Shown in pieces: positions 23,575 to 34,100 of a DNA stretch of 64,000 nt. Location of the stretch: positions 1,609,607-1,673,606 of the forward strand of contig NOKP01000004.1 of the NCBI GenBank assembly GCA_002682825.1, given 5' to 3'. The notes under the pieces were generated by a model. That model did no database searches. It was not told where the DNA came from and worked only from the letters and a program-made list of their open reading frames with translations. Each line of letters starts with the position of its first letter. Positions within the stretch are counted from its first letter, which is position 1. The stretch comes from Neonectria sp. B-13. Lineage: Eukaryota > Ascomycota > Sordariomycetes > Hypocreales > Nectriaceae. The position numbers and the translations under genes are program-made.

Positions 23575-25041
23575 ATGAGGCACGAACTGCTTGTGTCCCT
23601 CGCCGAGGAGGTCTACGCGAGAGCGACGGACGGCGATGCCGGCTCGGGCAACTACATCTATCCTTACTCGAAGCTCCAACACGTTGGCTTCTTCATCCTC
23701 TTCTTCTTCCCGTCACTGGCGTTGCTTGTCTGGGGTCTGAGAATCTACGGAAGATTCTCAACGAAGCAATATGGCTTTGGTACGTCTTCACTGTCAAGAT
23801 ACCCCTTGAAGAGAGTCTGTTTCCTGACCTGGATGTAATGCTTTAGACGACTTGCTCATTACTCTCGCGATGGTACGCTCCCCCCTGCCCAAGGCATAAT
23901 CGAGACAAAGGCTCACCGTTATTCTCAGGCTCTGTCAGTTGCTGAAACCGGTTGTTCGTGGAAATCTATGCGCACTGCCTTCCTGGGCGTCCATTTTGCC
24001 GATATCCCTCCACAGTCCGACCTCGTTTTGGGACAGCAGTGGAACTACATCATCCAGATCCTCTACAATCCTATCCTCGCCATCGTCAAGACCTCGGTGC
24101 TCTTGTTCCTTCTGCGACTCGGCGGACAAAAGAAATCAGTGCGAATGGCTATCCTCGGCTTGCTTGCCTTCAACGGCGCCCTCATGGTCACCATCTTCAT
24201 CGTCTGTGTCTTCCAGTGCACGCCTGTCAACTACTTCTGGATGCGGGCGTCACCGGTCAAGCACGAGGGGACCTGTATCGACACCAGCGCCTTTTACATT
24301 GCCACCGGGTCTCTGACCATCTTGACTGATATCCTGGTTGTTCTCTTACCGTTTTGGATCTTCCTAGGCTTGAAATTGCCTCTCAAGGTCCGAGCCGCAA
24401 TCATTGGCGTGTTTGCTCTTGGTGCCGTGTAAGTGACAAATCGCCTCCCAATCCTCATCTATGGAGATACCGTGCTAATTCTGAGACCCAGCGTTACCGT
24501 CATGAGCATTCTTCGTCTGGCATGGATTGTCGAGACATCATACTACATGGATCCAACGTCCCCCGACTACGACCCAACCTACGATATTCGCTTTACCTAC
24601 TCCGCTGTCGAAACCAATCTGGCCATCATCACAGCCTCGGCGCCTGCGCTGCGACCGCTCTTCCTAAAGTGGTTCCCCAGATTCTTCTCGGCTCTCAAGT
24701 CCTCGGGCGGCAAGTACTCCAAGGACCAGTACGGGCGATCGACGACGGCGAAGCGCTCGCGCACCGGGACCAACATCCGCAGCGGCCACCACAACGGACC
24801 GTTCCCACTCAAGGACATCAAGGGACGTTCGGAGATCCGAAGTCACTCGCCGACCAACTCAGAAGAGGAGATCATGACTTACAATGGCATTCTCAAGACC
24901 TCCGAAGTAGCTGTGCACTATGCGGACAAGACTAGCAAGGAGGGAGACACGATGAGGAGCCAGAACCGGTTTGGATTTGGGTCTGGTGCTTCCGAGTCAA
25001 GTAGCAGTGGGATTATGGGCCAGGACGAAAGGCATTATTAA
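23575..25041 (+). CDS. Rhodopsin-domain seven-helix integral membrane protein (Pth11/SAT5-like)
   Basis: Fungal plasma-membrane protein of the large rhodopsin-domain family that includes Pth11-related receptors; members with known roles sense surfaces or nutrients, but most are uncharacterised. Four exons: 23575-23779, 23847-23872 (26 nt only), 23929-24428 and 24492-25041, all in phase, giving 426 aa. Helices run from FFILFFFPSLALLVWGLRIY through LLITLAM to the last near residue 290. The family signature LRIYGRF...YGFDDLLI sits at the helix 1-2 junction, and a conserved QCTPVNYFW segment with a following CID forms the expected loop disulfide. The C-terminal ~120 residues are cytosolic, Ser/Lys/Arg-rich and probably phosphorylated. 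No CFEM domain precedes the helices, so this is not the CFEM-bearing Pth11 subgroup. Confidence 0.88.
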
Positions 25042-26169
25042 GGGCCGCAGAGTCCGGGGTACGATTTTATGCGGTTTCTTTTAATTTTATTCTCAAACGT
25101 ATCGTTGTTCTTTGGAACGGTATTGCCAACTCGTTTTGTACTATAGTGTAGCCAGGCGAATAATAACAAAACATCACTATGATCTACAGGATACCACCTA
25201 CGTCCAGGGGATGTGCCGTAGACCCCCAGCTTTGAGCCTGATCGGGAAGTCTTCGCAAATCTCATCTCTGAACCCCTGACCCATAAAAGATCAGGCGAGA
25301 CGTATCTAGGGACTATGCATGTTGGTCCCATGGCGTTGCCTGATTTCTGATGGTGAGATGCGGCACTGCCCTGTCCAACGCAGTGAGCAGATTTCATGGA
25401 TCGTGTTATTCAACGTCACTTGATTCCGTGGCTGGGAAGTTTATTCTGCAATCATCCTGGTTGTGGCGTGTTCGTGGACGGCAATCCTAGGACGGGGAAG
25501 CGCCCATGCCGCGGCCGGCAATCTCACACGATGGGGACGCCTGTTGCCAGTATCCACATGAAGAAGCAATTATGTACATGCTTAAGTAGACATCGCGGGA
25601 AGCGCACAGATGAGTGGCGTGGTTTTGTCAACTGCCACGGCATGGCATGCCTTATGATAGGGCTTGACGAAGTTCCTTTTCCAATTTTTAAATCATGAGC
25701 CGTTTTCAATACGACAAATTTCGAAAGGGTTTTTTTTTTGTGTTGACAAACTGAAATAACGATTTGTTGGACTTGATGGTCTGTTAGATAGGAGACCGTC
25801 GATCCAATACCGTCATGTTTGAGAAAGAAAGGTTGCTAGGCCCTCAACAACCGCCATGTTTACCTTCAATCACAAACCTCACACTTCATGCCTGTATCTC
25901 ACATCTTCTTGTTCTTGTACCTAGATTTAATGGCTGTTGTAGTCAAATTACCACGGCATCGTGAAAGAAATATCTTGTCAAAAGGCGGCCCTTTTTGCGT
26001 GCATGTGCCCCTCATTCTATCCAAACCCCCCACTTCTTCGTTCTGGTGCGTGGACAAATGACGTCTCAGAACGTCACACTCGCCAAATACACTCGGAATA
26101 GCTCTCACCAACAATCTCTCCCACGCATGCACATAGAGCTTTCAGCGAATCCCTCCACGACTCTGCATA
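25042..26169. other. Intergenic region
   Basis: Separates two plus-strand genes. A homopolymer T run lies at about 25731-25740. No ORF, RNA gene or repeat beyond that was recognised. Confidence 0.5.
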
Positions 26170-27388
26170 ATGACTCGCCGTACCGTCCTCGTCACCGGAG
26201 CTACCGGCTTCCTAGGCCGTGAGGTCGCCAAGGAGTTCCGCCTCAAAGGTTGGACTGTCGTGGGAACTGGTTACTCGCGCGCCGATGGAGTCGATGTCCT
26301 CAAGGTCGATCTCGGGAAAGAGGCCGAAGTTGCAAAGATTCTCGATGAGACCAAGTCTGTTCCCCCTTCCTGCCCCCCTCTCAAAGAAGCGGCATCGGTA
26401 TGCTGACCTTCGGCACAGACCTCATGTCATCGTCCACTGTAAGTCATGTCACCAGCACCGCCGCGGCATGCAATTGCTGACCAGCGCCGTTCGCGTCAAG
26501 GTGCCGCCCAGCGCTTCCCAGACAAGGTGGACGGCGATCCAGAGGGTGCGAGGGCCCTCAACGTGGCGGCCAGCGGCTCCCTTGCGTCCCTAGCCGCCGC
26601 GCGGGACATCTTCCTCATTTACATCTCGACCGACTACGTCTTCCCCGGTGTTCCCGGAGACGCCCCCTACCAGGCGGATGCCGAACCCCGGCCGACCAAC
26701 TTGTACGGCCAGACCAAGCTCGACGGCGAAGGTGCTGTGCTAGACTCGTACGCCAAAGCTTCCAAGGAGGGCTTGGGTGTTGTGCTCCGGGTGCCTGTGC
26801 TGTACGGGCACGCAGAGACGCCGGCGGAGAGCGCGGTTAACGTGCTGATGGACGCTGTCTGGAAGGCGCAGACTCAGGGAGCTACTGTGAAGATGGACCA
26901 CTGGGCCATTCGATATCCCACCAACACGGAAGACATCGCACGGGTCTGCCACGGTATGTTTCAGTTCCCTCTCCAGCCGTTATGTCTTGCCGCAGAGCAT
27001 CCAACAACACCCCCTGACCCCAACAACCCACGCAAACTGCGATCCCTTCTCTTTTGTCTTCTGATGGGCAATATTAACAAACAACACAGACATCTCGGAG
27101 AAATACCTCGGTGCCGGCAGCGATAGCAAGGCACTGCCCCGGATCCTGCAGTTCTCGAGCGAGGACAAGATGACCAAGTACGAGATCTGCCAGGAGTTCG
27201 GGGACATTATGGGCCTGTCGACGAGTGGGATCGAGGCCAATACCGAGGGGAATGACCCAAATGCCAGTGTGCAGCGGCCGTATGACTGCCACCTGAGCAC
27301 CCAGGCGCTCAAGGACTTGGGCATCGACGTCTCGACAAGCGACTTTCGGGGCTGGTGGCGGCGGGAGGTTCACGCGTTCCGCAAATAG
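26170..27388 (+). CDS. MAT2B/RmlD-like NAD(P)-binding reductase
   Basis: Short-chain dehydrogenase-fold protein related to the regulatory beta subunit of methionine adenosyltransferase and to dTDP-4-dehydrorhamnose reductases. Four exons: 26170-26354, 26419-26438 (20 nt), 26501-26953 and 27090-27388; product 318 aa. The Rossmann motif GATGFLG is at residues 10-16. Across the microexon the protein reads KPHVIVHCAAQRFPDKV, a hallmark of this family, which supports both junctions. Later landmarks are ISTDYVFPG, the active-site YGQTK and LRVPVLYG. The first intron starts with the poor donor GTCTGT. Without RmlA/B/C partners nearby a nucleotide-sugar role has no local support; fungal relatives are usually annotated only as NAD-dependent epimerases. 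Confidence 0.85.
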
Positions 27389-28881
27389 GGAGGGTTCGTG
27401 TCGTGGGCACCGCCTATCTTGACGCCGAGAAGAGGCACAGAGGAATTGCTCCCCTGAGCCAGCCTGTCTTGCCAAGGAGGGGCATGCCTGAGATGTGCTG
27501 GGGTAAACCAGGAACGAGAACGCCCATGTCTTGTGTGTAATTTGGACATAGCCAGCAGCTTAGAGGAGATTTGATGGGTTTGTGAAGGGTTGGTGGCTTC
27601 ACCAAATCCACGGTCGGGAGTGAAGTATGCTGGCTTATGATAGCTTCCTCTTGAGACCCAGCCTGCAACATGCGGAAATGATGGAAAGAGATTGAAAAGT
27701 AAACAGAGCTGTGGATTTGGAGATGATGGTCTCAAAACAAAACAAACGGCTACCTAGCACGTTCGTGGCATTTGTAGTTGAAATGGATCGACACCGACTA
27801 GCAGCTGGTTGGCTCCGTCCTACTGTTGAATTATTGATCTTACACATGGACAGCGGGCTTGAAGAGGACGTGTGTCTGTCTGTCTGCCTTGGACCCCTTC
27901 CTTCGAACGAAATACCAACCCATGCAACTCGTGCTGGAGGCGCGCTCACAGCAGACACGATTGTTTTGCCTCTTGCTCTACTTGAGATCGAGGCTTTCCC
28001 GTCCAATTCGACAATCCCAACCACGACGGATGAGCCACAACCTGTACGCTTGCTTGCTCTCTCTGGCGGCGGTGGAATGGACCACCGCCGTATTAGTGCT
28101 ATCGCAGGGCGAGGACTGAGACCTTTGGCACACGGTAGCGACTTTTATCCCATACCAGCGCCGCCCGCCGTGTCGCGATGTACATGCCAATCGGTGGAGA
28201 CCCGTCCCTCGTCCCTTTGCCCTTTTGCCCTTGGAAGTCGGAGCGCAGAAGAGGCTTCGCGTAACGGAGGAGGGCGGTGGCATTTCCTAGGTCCTGCGCC
28301 TCCGGTTTTCCTGCAACATCTGCCCTCTTGCCTCCGCTCTTCTTTCAAACCTGTCCCTTGGCCATCTCACTTCTGTTGGCAATTCACTTTTTTGCGTTCG
28401 ATCCGTCCAGTCCATCGACGACAACTGCGATCCGCCTTGTTGGGAAGACGACCGATGCTGCAACTTGACTGAAGGGAATAAAGGACAAGGTCGACATCGT
28501 CGCTTTTCGAGCGCCCACAGGAAACCAAGCCAAGCCCAACAAAACAAACCCAAAAACGCCATCATCCGACCTTGGCCGGTCTGTTCGGATCTTATCCATC
28601 TACGCTATCTACATCTACCAAATCGAGTCTAAATCGAACCGCCGTAGACCGCACCCCGGCCTGTCATCGACGGTTTGGTGGAGAAAGATAGGCCTGGATA
28701 GCCCGCGAAACCCTGTCGAAGATTGCAGCTCAACGGGCGTCCGAGGCTTCCATCGAGCGACCCCGGAGTTTTTAACTTTAGGGCGTCTGATAGCCAGTGA
28801 GAGGGCAGCTTTTGCGAGAAACTCGTATCGAATCTGCAAGGAACCGGGACCGATTCAATCCGCGGATCCCCAGATCTCCAG
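27389..28881. other. Intergenic region and leader of the RA-PH gene
   Basis: No gene identified. A 253-codon frame (27711-28472, plus) is unusually long for chance but its translation is low-information and it has no credible homologue or splice partner. The segment from about 28250 on is rich in pyrimidine runs and small AUGs and probably is the promoter and leader of the gene starting at 28882. Confidence 0.45.
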
Positions 28882-31800
28882 ATGGCGTCGATGGCGGATG
28901 GGCCCGAGGTGGCCCCTCTGTGTCTGCCCCGGAGGGAGCACCAGAAGACGCTGACGCCGCCGCCTGCGCCAAAGCTGCCGGAAGAGTCGCGATATCGCAG
29001 TCTTCGCGGCAAAAGCGTGTCGTCCGTCACCCGTCGCCGGGCCTTTGACGTGTACAACGACAACACCCACCTGGCGCCCGGCGACTGCTATCCGCACCTG
29101 GACTCGCCCACGCTCACGCGCCGACGGTCCAAGAGCGTGGCCTTGTCGCCGACGCATAGGATTCTGGGCATGCCCCCTGTTCCCACTACGGCCGCGCAGG
29201 TGCTCCAGGTGCTGCAGGTGCTGCAGATCCCTACACAGCGCTCCGTCTCTGCTCCCACGCAGGGCACCAACTATCACCAAGCCTCTCCTGCCAAGTCGCC
29301 TGCCGCTGTGCCGGCGCCTAGCTGGACACCCCCGCCGCCGCCGCCGCCGCCATCCAGGGGTCCATCGCCCAGCCCTAGCGTGCGGTCTGCAGGCGCCTCA
29401 GGGGGCCTCGCCGCCCTCACAGGCAGCCTTAGTTTCCAGAGTCTCACAGGGGACATCCGGGCCAGCTTCGCCAGCGCTGGCGGTTTGGCCCCCCGGGCTG
29501 CAGTGGGCGCAGTGGGAAATGGACCCCTGCCGCAGCGCCTTGCGTCACCATCGCCCGCTAGCGCAGCGCGACACCGCGCGCCGTCGCCCGTTCCGCCCAC
29601 GCCAAGCCCGCTTGCCCTGACTCCCAAACCCACCAACATCCCGATCGGATCTTCGTCGCCTGTTCCTGGTCCTGTGCCTGGCCTCGACTCTTCCAGCCGC
29701 AATTCCAGCCGCACTCGCCCCCGCAGCCGCAGCCGCGACGGCCTGTTCAAGACAAAGACCAAGTCCAAGTCTCGCACTCGCACCAAGTCCAAGTCCAAGT
29801 CCAAGTCCAAGTCCAAGCCCAGGTTGACCTTCAGACCTCCCGCGCCGCCGCCGCCACCGCCGTCGATTCCGTCCCCCGTCTCCGTCTCCGCCCCCCTTGT
29901 CGCTGCTCCCGCCGAAGAAGTCGCCCGCCGCAAAGCCTTCAACCTCATCTCCTTTCGCCTCAACTCGTCCTCCTCCAGCCGCGCTGCCGAACCCGAGCGC
30001 GCCCCCGTCGACCGCCGCACCAAAGAAGAGGAGCAGGAAGCCGACCGCTGGGCCGCCGAAGTCGCCCGCCTCGAGGCCGAGACCGATCGCATCATCGCCG
30101 AGCAGAAGAAACGTGACGCCGCTCGCGTGCGCGCCCAACTTGCGACCCCCTCGCCCAAGCTCACCAAGTATCTCCTCCTCGACAAGCTCCCCTTCCTGTC
30201 GCGCGGCCGGCGATCGAATGCCGCGACCAGCCAAACCGGAACGCCAAGCCCCAAGGCGCCGACCGTTTTCTCTCTCGAGTACAGCCGTGCCAGCAGCCTC
30301 GAGGACTCACTCTTGTCGGACAACATGAGCTTCATACAGCAGGGTGGAAAGGGCAACTTCGATGCGCCCACCTCTGCCAGCAACGGAGGCGAACGAGTAA
30401 GCCTTGGAGTGGCATCATCATCTTCTTCTTCTAACAATCACGTCCAGCGCGTGACAGTCCGATGCCTGTCCTCTACCATCAACCTCCCCGTCACCCCAGA
30501 TACTTCGCCCGTCGATGTTCTATACTCGACCGCTAACCTCACCTCTCATGACATTGATCCCAAGACGAGCGTCATTATCGAGTGCTATCTGGATCTTGGC
30601 CTTGAGCGTCGCCTCCGTCGCTACGAGCGCATTCGCGATGTCATGAACTCGTGGGACCGCGACCAGCAGAACTCGCTCCTCGTACTCACCAGTGATATCT
30701 CCGAGAACAATGCCGATCTCGACATCAACTCGGTCGCTCGGACCCCTGACCCTCCCCCTGGCTTCACCCTTCAGCTCTACCACTCTTCTCGCCCGGGCAA
30801 GTGGAACAAGCGCTGGGTTACTCTCCTCGAGAGCGGCCAGATGTTCGCTTCCAAGAAGCCCGATGCCAAGGCCTCGGACAAGGACAGCGCCGCCCTGTGC
30901 CACTTGTCCGACTTTGACATCTACACGCCTCGGGAAAGCGAGGTCAAGCGCCATCTCAAGGCGCCCCGTAGATTCTGCTACGCCGTCAAGAGCCAGCAGA
31001 AGACAGTTGTCTTCCCCAACGGTGAAAACTTTGTTCACTTCTTCTGTGCCGAGGATGCCCAGCTGGCTCAGCGTTTCCGCGAACTCGTGCAGGGCTGGCG
31101 TAGCTGGTACCTGGTCACCAAGCAGCTTGATTTCGAGACGAAGCCAGAGAAGCCTTACGAGCGGGTGGTGCCAGACAAGCCGCCTCGCATTTCCCACAGA
31201 TCGTGTCCCACCAACAACAACAATAAGGGCAACGTCCCCAAGTCCATCAGCACCGTCACCAACGGCTCCCACCGTCTCAAGGTCTCGGTCGATGAGAGCC
31301 CCTATACTATTGGTGCCTTCCAGCCCCTTATTGACCTGAACCGCTTTGACAAGCCCATCGAGGATTTTGGTAAGGACTTTGAGGCCGTTCCCCCGCCCAA
31401 GCCCAAGCCTGTTCACAGGCCTCAGCCCGTGGCTCAGAAGCCCAAGGTCCTAACCAGGCAGGCATCGCAAGGGCCGTCGACGCCGCAAACCCCCCAGAAT
31501 GAGGGCGCGTTCTCCCCCGGTGGCTTGCTCGGCAAGGGATACGAGCAGAAACGTCAGATGGCTGAGTACACTGACCGAACTGAGCGGGCTTCCAGCGGCT
31601 CACAGGCCTACTCTGACGGACCCTTCACCGATGGTCCCTCCCTCCTCAACGCCATCAACTCTCCAGTCTCTCCCCCAAGGGAAAAGAAACCCGAGGCCAG
31701 GCCCTGGCTGCCTTCGGCCTCGGAGCACTCGGCTCGCTCCCGCAGCAAGTCTGTCCACTCCACGCAGCGGACGCCCCTGCCTGCCAATACGGACAACATC

Positions 31801-32295
31801 GCCAAGAAGTCCAGCCCGACCGCCACCCCGGCCATCGCCAAGTCAAAGTCCCATCCTCAGCCCCTCGTCAACCTCACCAACAGCTTCCCCGAGCCCCCTC
31901 GCTGGCGCGAGAGCAAGGGCCACGGCCACAAGGCGGCTCCCAACGGCCCGCTCATCAACTTCGCTACCGGCGGACCAGCCAACACCAACCCGATCGGCCC
32001 CGGCCTCATCCGCAGCAGCACCCGCGGCAGCAACGCCAACAAGCCTCCTCTGTCCGGATCCGTCACACTCTCCTCCATCGGCAGCACACAGAGCAGCCGT
32101 CCCCGGAGCCGGTCCATCGCCGGCGCGCAGCTCCAGCCGTCTCTCCGGCCTCCCGCTCCGCCCGTCCCTCCGCTGCCTAATCGCTCCATGCGCCGCGAGC
32201 AGGTCGAGGCCCCCCGCGGCCGCGACCCCCGTCCGCGGGAACCGCTCATCAACCGCGCCGGCACCAGTGGCGTGTCAAGCATGCCGCGATATTAA
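28882..32295 (+). CDS. RA-PH tandem-domain adaptor protein (MRL-like)
   Basis: Large single-exon protein (1137 aa) combining a Ras-association domain and a pleckstrin-homology domain in the order seen in the animal MRL family (Mig-10, RIAM, lamellipodin), which couples Ras/Rap GTPases and membrane lipids to actin. The RA part covers about residues 522-613 (QRVTVRCLSSTINLPVTPDT ... RRYERIRDVMNSW). The PH part covers about 626-745 (LYHSSRPGKWNKRWVTLLESG ... NFVHFFCAED, ending GWRSWYLV). The N-terminal half is disordered: Pro runs and a KSKSKSKS basic tract near residues 290-315 that may bind acidic membranes, then a Glu/Arg coiled coil around 385-420. The C-terminal 390 residues are Pro/Ser-rich with possible SH3 ligands (RPPAPPVPPLPNR). 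A polarity or cortex role is inference. A plausible start is the ATG at 28882; the frame has no stop for a short distance upstream. Confidence 0.8.
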   Translation: MASMADGPEVAPLCLPRREHQKTLTPPPAPKLPEESRYRSLRGKSVSSVTRRRAFDVYNDNTHLAPGDCYPHLDSPTLTRRRSKSVALSPTHRILGMPPVPTTAAQVLQVLQVLQIPTQRSVSAPTQGTNYHQASPAKSPAAVPAPSWTPPPPPPPPSRGPSPSPSVRSAGASGGLAALTGSLSFQSLTGDIRASFASAGGLAPRAAVGAVGNGPLPQRLASPSPASAARHRAPSPVPPTPSPLALTPKPTNIPIGSSSPVPGPVPGLDSSSRNSSRTRPRSRSRDGLFKTKTKSKSRTRTKSKSKSKSKSKPRLTFRPPAPPPPPPSIPSPVSVSAPLVAAPAEEVARRKAFNLISFRLNSSSSSRAAEPERAPVDRRTKEEEQEADRWAAEVARLEAETDRIIAEQKKRDAARVRAQLATPSPKLTKYLLLDKLPFLSRGRRSNAATSQTGTPSPKAPTVFSLEYSRASSLEDSLLSDNMSFIQQGGKGNFDAPTSASNGGERVSLGVASSSSSSNNHVQRVTVRCLSSTINLPVTPDTSPVDVLYSTANLTSHDIDPKTSVIIECYLDLGLERRLRRYERIRDVMNSWDRDQQNSLLVLTSDISENNADLDINSVARTPDPPPGFTLQLYHSSRPGKWNKRWVTLLESGQMFASKKPDAKASDKDSAALCHLSDFDIYTPRESEVKRHLKAPRRFCYAVKSQQKTVVFPNGENFVHFFCAEDAQLAQRFRELVQGWRSWYLVTKQLDFETKPEKPYERVVPDKPPRISHRSCPTNNNNKGNVPKSISTVTNGSHRLKVSVDESPYTIGAFQPLIDLNRFDKPIEDFGKDFEAVPPPKPKPVHRPQPVAQKPKVLTRQASQGPSTPQTPQNEGAFSPGGLLGKGYEQKRQMAEYTDRTERASSGSQAYSDGPFTDGPSLLNAINSPVSPPREKKPEARPWLPSASEHSARSRSKSVHSTQRTPLPANTDNIAKKSSPTATPAIAKSKSHPQPLVNLTNSFPEPPRWRESKGHGHKAAPNGPLINFATGGPANTNPIGPGLIRSSTRGSNANKPPLSGSVTLSSIGSTQSSRPRSRSIAGAQLQPSLRPPAPPVPPLPNRSMRREQVEAPRGRDPRPREPLINRAGTSGVSSMPRY
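29755..29822. repeat. Coding AAGTCC repeat (Lys-Ser tract)
   Basis: Hexanucleotide AAGTCC repeated with some variants, most regular at about 29787-29816, giving alternating Lys-Ser in the RA-PH protein. Copy number is likely to vary between strains. Confidence 0.7.
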
Positions 32296-32959
32296 TCAGA
32301 AAGGCTCACTCACCAGAAGAGAGCGTTCCATTACGAGGCCACGCAGTTCATGCTCAGGATTCTTGAATATTTTCTCAACTTCACTTCAACCCCTTTTATT
32401 ACTAGCTTTATTGTTTTCTTTGTTAACGGACTGGGAGTCCAGGCGAGAACAAAATGGTGTTTTTTGTAGGTGCTGCGGCTGTGCTTCGATACCGCTGGGC
32501 TAGGGGACGACGCCAGGAGGGGAAAGTTCTAGAGAACAAATGCCAGAGGGTTTGCGTCCTCTGGTTACGGTTGGTATTTTTGTCTACTTTCTTGGAATTC
32601 TTTTTGGTTCATTTCCTTTGTCATGTTTCCATCCCGGGTTCTTTTTCTCCGGGTCAGATAGAAGACACAAAGGACTGTTCATGTGTGTTTTACATAGCGA
32701 TTTGAACAGGCTCTGGTTGTCAATGTACGCGGAAAAGACAAATAATATGTTTCCTTGCCATTGTACTAGTAAGTTGAAAATGGACATTGGCTCGTCGTGT
32801 CTCAATTCATCTCGAGGTATCTCCTTGTATGGTCTATTTCTCGTAACGTTCATGTCGGTTTGGCTATGCCATAGATGACTTCCATGTGCCTTCCTCTTCT
32901 TATTTGAATTGAGATTTCGGGTTGCCTTCTTGTGAGTTTTGGTTTTGGTTCATTTGTAT
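32296..32959. other. Convergent intergenic region, RA-PH / FPP synthase
   Basis: 664 bp between the stop codons of two facing genes. T-rich and without a credible ORF; it must hold both 3' UTRs. Confidence 0.5.
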
Positions 32960-34100
32960 TTACTTGGTGCGCTTGTAAATCTTGGCCAGGAAAGCCTCGA
33001 AGACGGACTTCTTGAGACCCTCGCTCTCATCGATGTTGGCGATGCGGGCGCGGATATCAGTGACGAACTTCTCCTCGTAGTCAAGGTAGCGCTGCTCGAG
33101 ATTGAGCTCGTCGAAGAGCTTCTTGACGACCTTCTCGTTCGCGTCATCCTTACGTCCGTAGTTCTCAGCTAGAATCTTACGCTGCTCGGGAGTGACGATG
33201 GCGAGGGCCTGGTTGACGAGCCAGGAGCACTTGTTGTCCTTGATATCGGTGCCAATCTTGCCAATGAATTCCGGGTCTCCGAAGTTGTCAAGGTAGTCGT
33301 CCTGGATCTGGAAATACTCGCCGAGGGGGATGAGGATGTCCTCGGCCTGCTTGAGGTTCTTGGGGGTGGCGAGGTTCAACTGAAGCAGGGCAAGAGCGAC
33401 AGGGAGGTAGAAGGAGTAGTACGCAGTCTTGTAGATGACGATGAAGCTGTACTTCTCGAGGGAGAAGTTATCCAGGTCGACCTTGTCCTCGGGGGCGGTG
33501 ATGAGATCGCAAAGCTGGCCCATCTCGGTCTGGTAGGTGGTCTCGTGGAAGAGCTCGATGAGGTCGACGTAGGCGGGATGGGTGCGGAAGTACTTCTTGA
33601 GAAGGGTGTAAATGGCAGCCTCGAGCATGAAGGCATCGTTGATGGCGATCATGCCGACACCGTCCTGGCGGTACCAGCAGGGCTGGCCGCGGCGGGTGAT
33701 GCTGCTGTCCATGATGTCGTCGGAGACGAGAAAAAAGGCCTGGAGCAGCTCGGTCATCCAGCCGAGGGTGGCGGCGTGGAAGTACTCGTCTTCGGTGAGG
33801 GGCTTCTCGAGGAGGAGGGAGACGGAGTCAGGGACGGACATGCCGCGGTTGCATTTTCCACCGAGAGGGTTGACTTCGAGGTTCTACAATTGCGCATATT
33901 TGAGTTAGTTGAGTAACAGCAACGGCGACGGCAACGGCGACGGCCGAGTCTTGGAGTGTTTGTGTCTGAGTAGAACTTACCCTCTTGTACCACTCGAGCT
34001 GCTCCTGGGGCAGCTTGTAGGAGCGGGCATGGTCAAGGAGTGCCTCCTCGAGCTTGGGGTAAATGGACTCGAACTCCTTGAGGGTAGTCTTTTGCGCCAT
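32960..34100 (-). CDS. ERG20: Farnesyl pyrophosphate synthase
   Basis: Prenyltransferase making FPP from DMAPP/GPP and IPP, the branch point to ergosterol, dolichol, ubiquinone, protein prenylation and sesquiterpenes. Exons 34100-33981 and 33883-32960 (97-nt intron, phase 0) give 347 aa, the standard fungal length. The first aspartate-rich motif DDIMD is at residues 95-99 and the second, DDYLD, at 235-239; GQLCDLI and the C-terminal KIYKRTK basic tail are also typical. The IPP-binding GGKCNRG lies just after the intron. Residues before the first Asp motif include the bulky aromatics that limit chain length to C15. The gene faces the RA-PH gene; no other terpenoid genes are adjacent, which argues for the housekeeping enzyme. 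Confidence 0.97.

Noticed and set aside
27711..28472. 253-codon plus-strand ORF before the RA-PH gene
   Set aside because: Long enough to notice, but low-information, with no splice partner, no family likeness, and lying where a promoter and leader are expected.
29274..30437. Minus-strand open frames of 387 and 229 codons
   Set aside because: Antisense to the RA-PH gene, in GC-rich Pro/Ser/Arg-coding DNA; translations are Gly/Arg-rich noise.
32960..34100. FPP synthase as part of a terpenoid cluster
   Set aside because: No terpene synthase, P450 or transporter is adjacent; the sequence matches the housekeeping enzyme.
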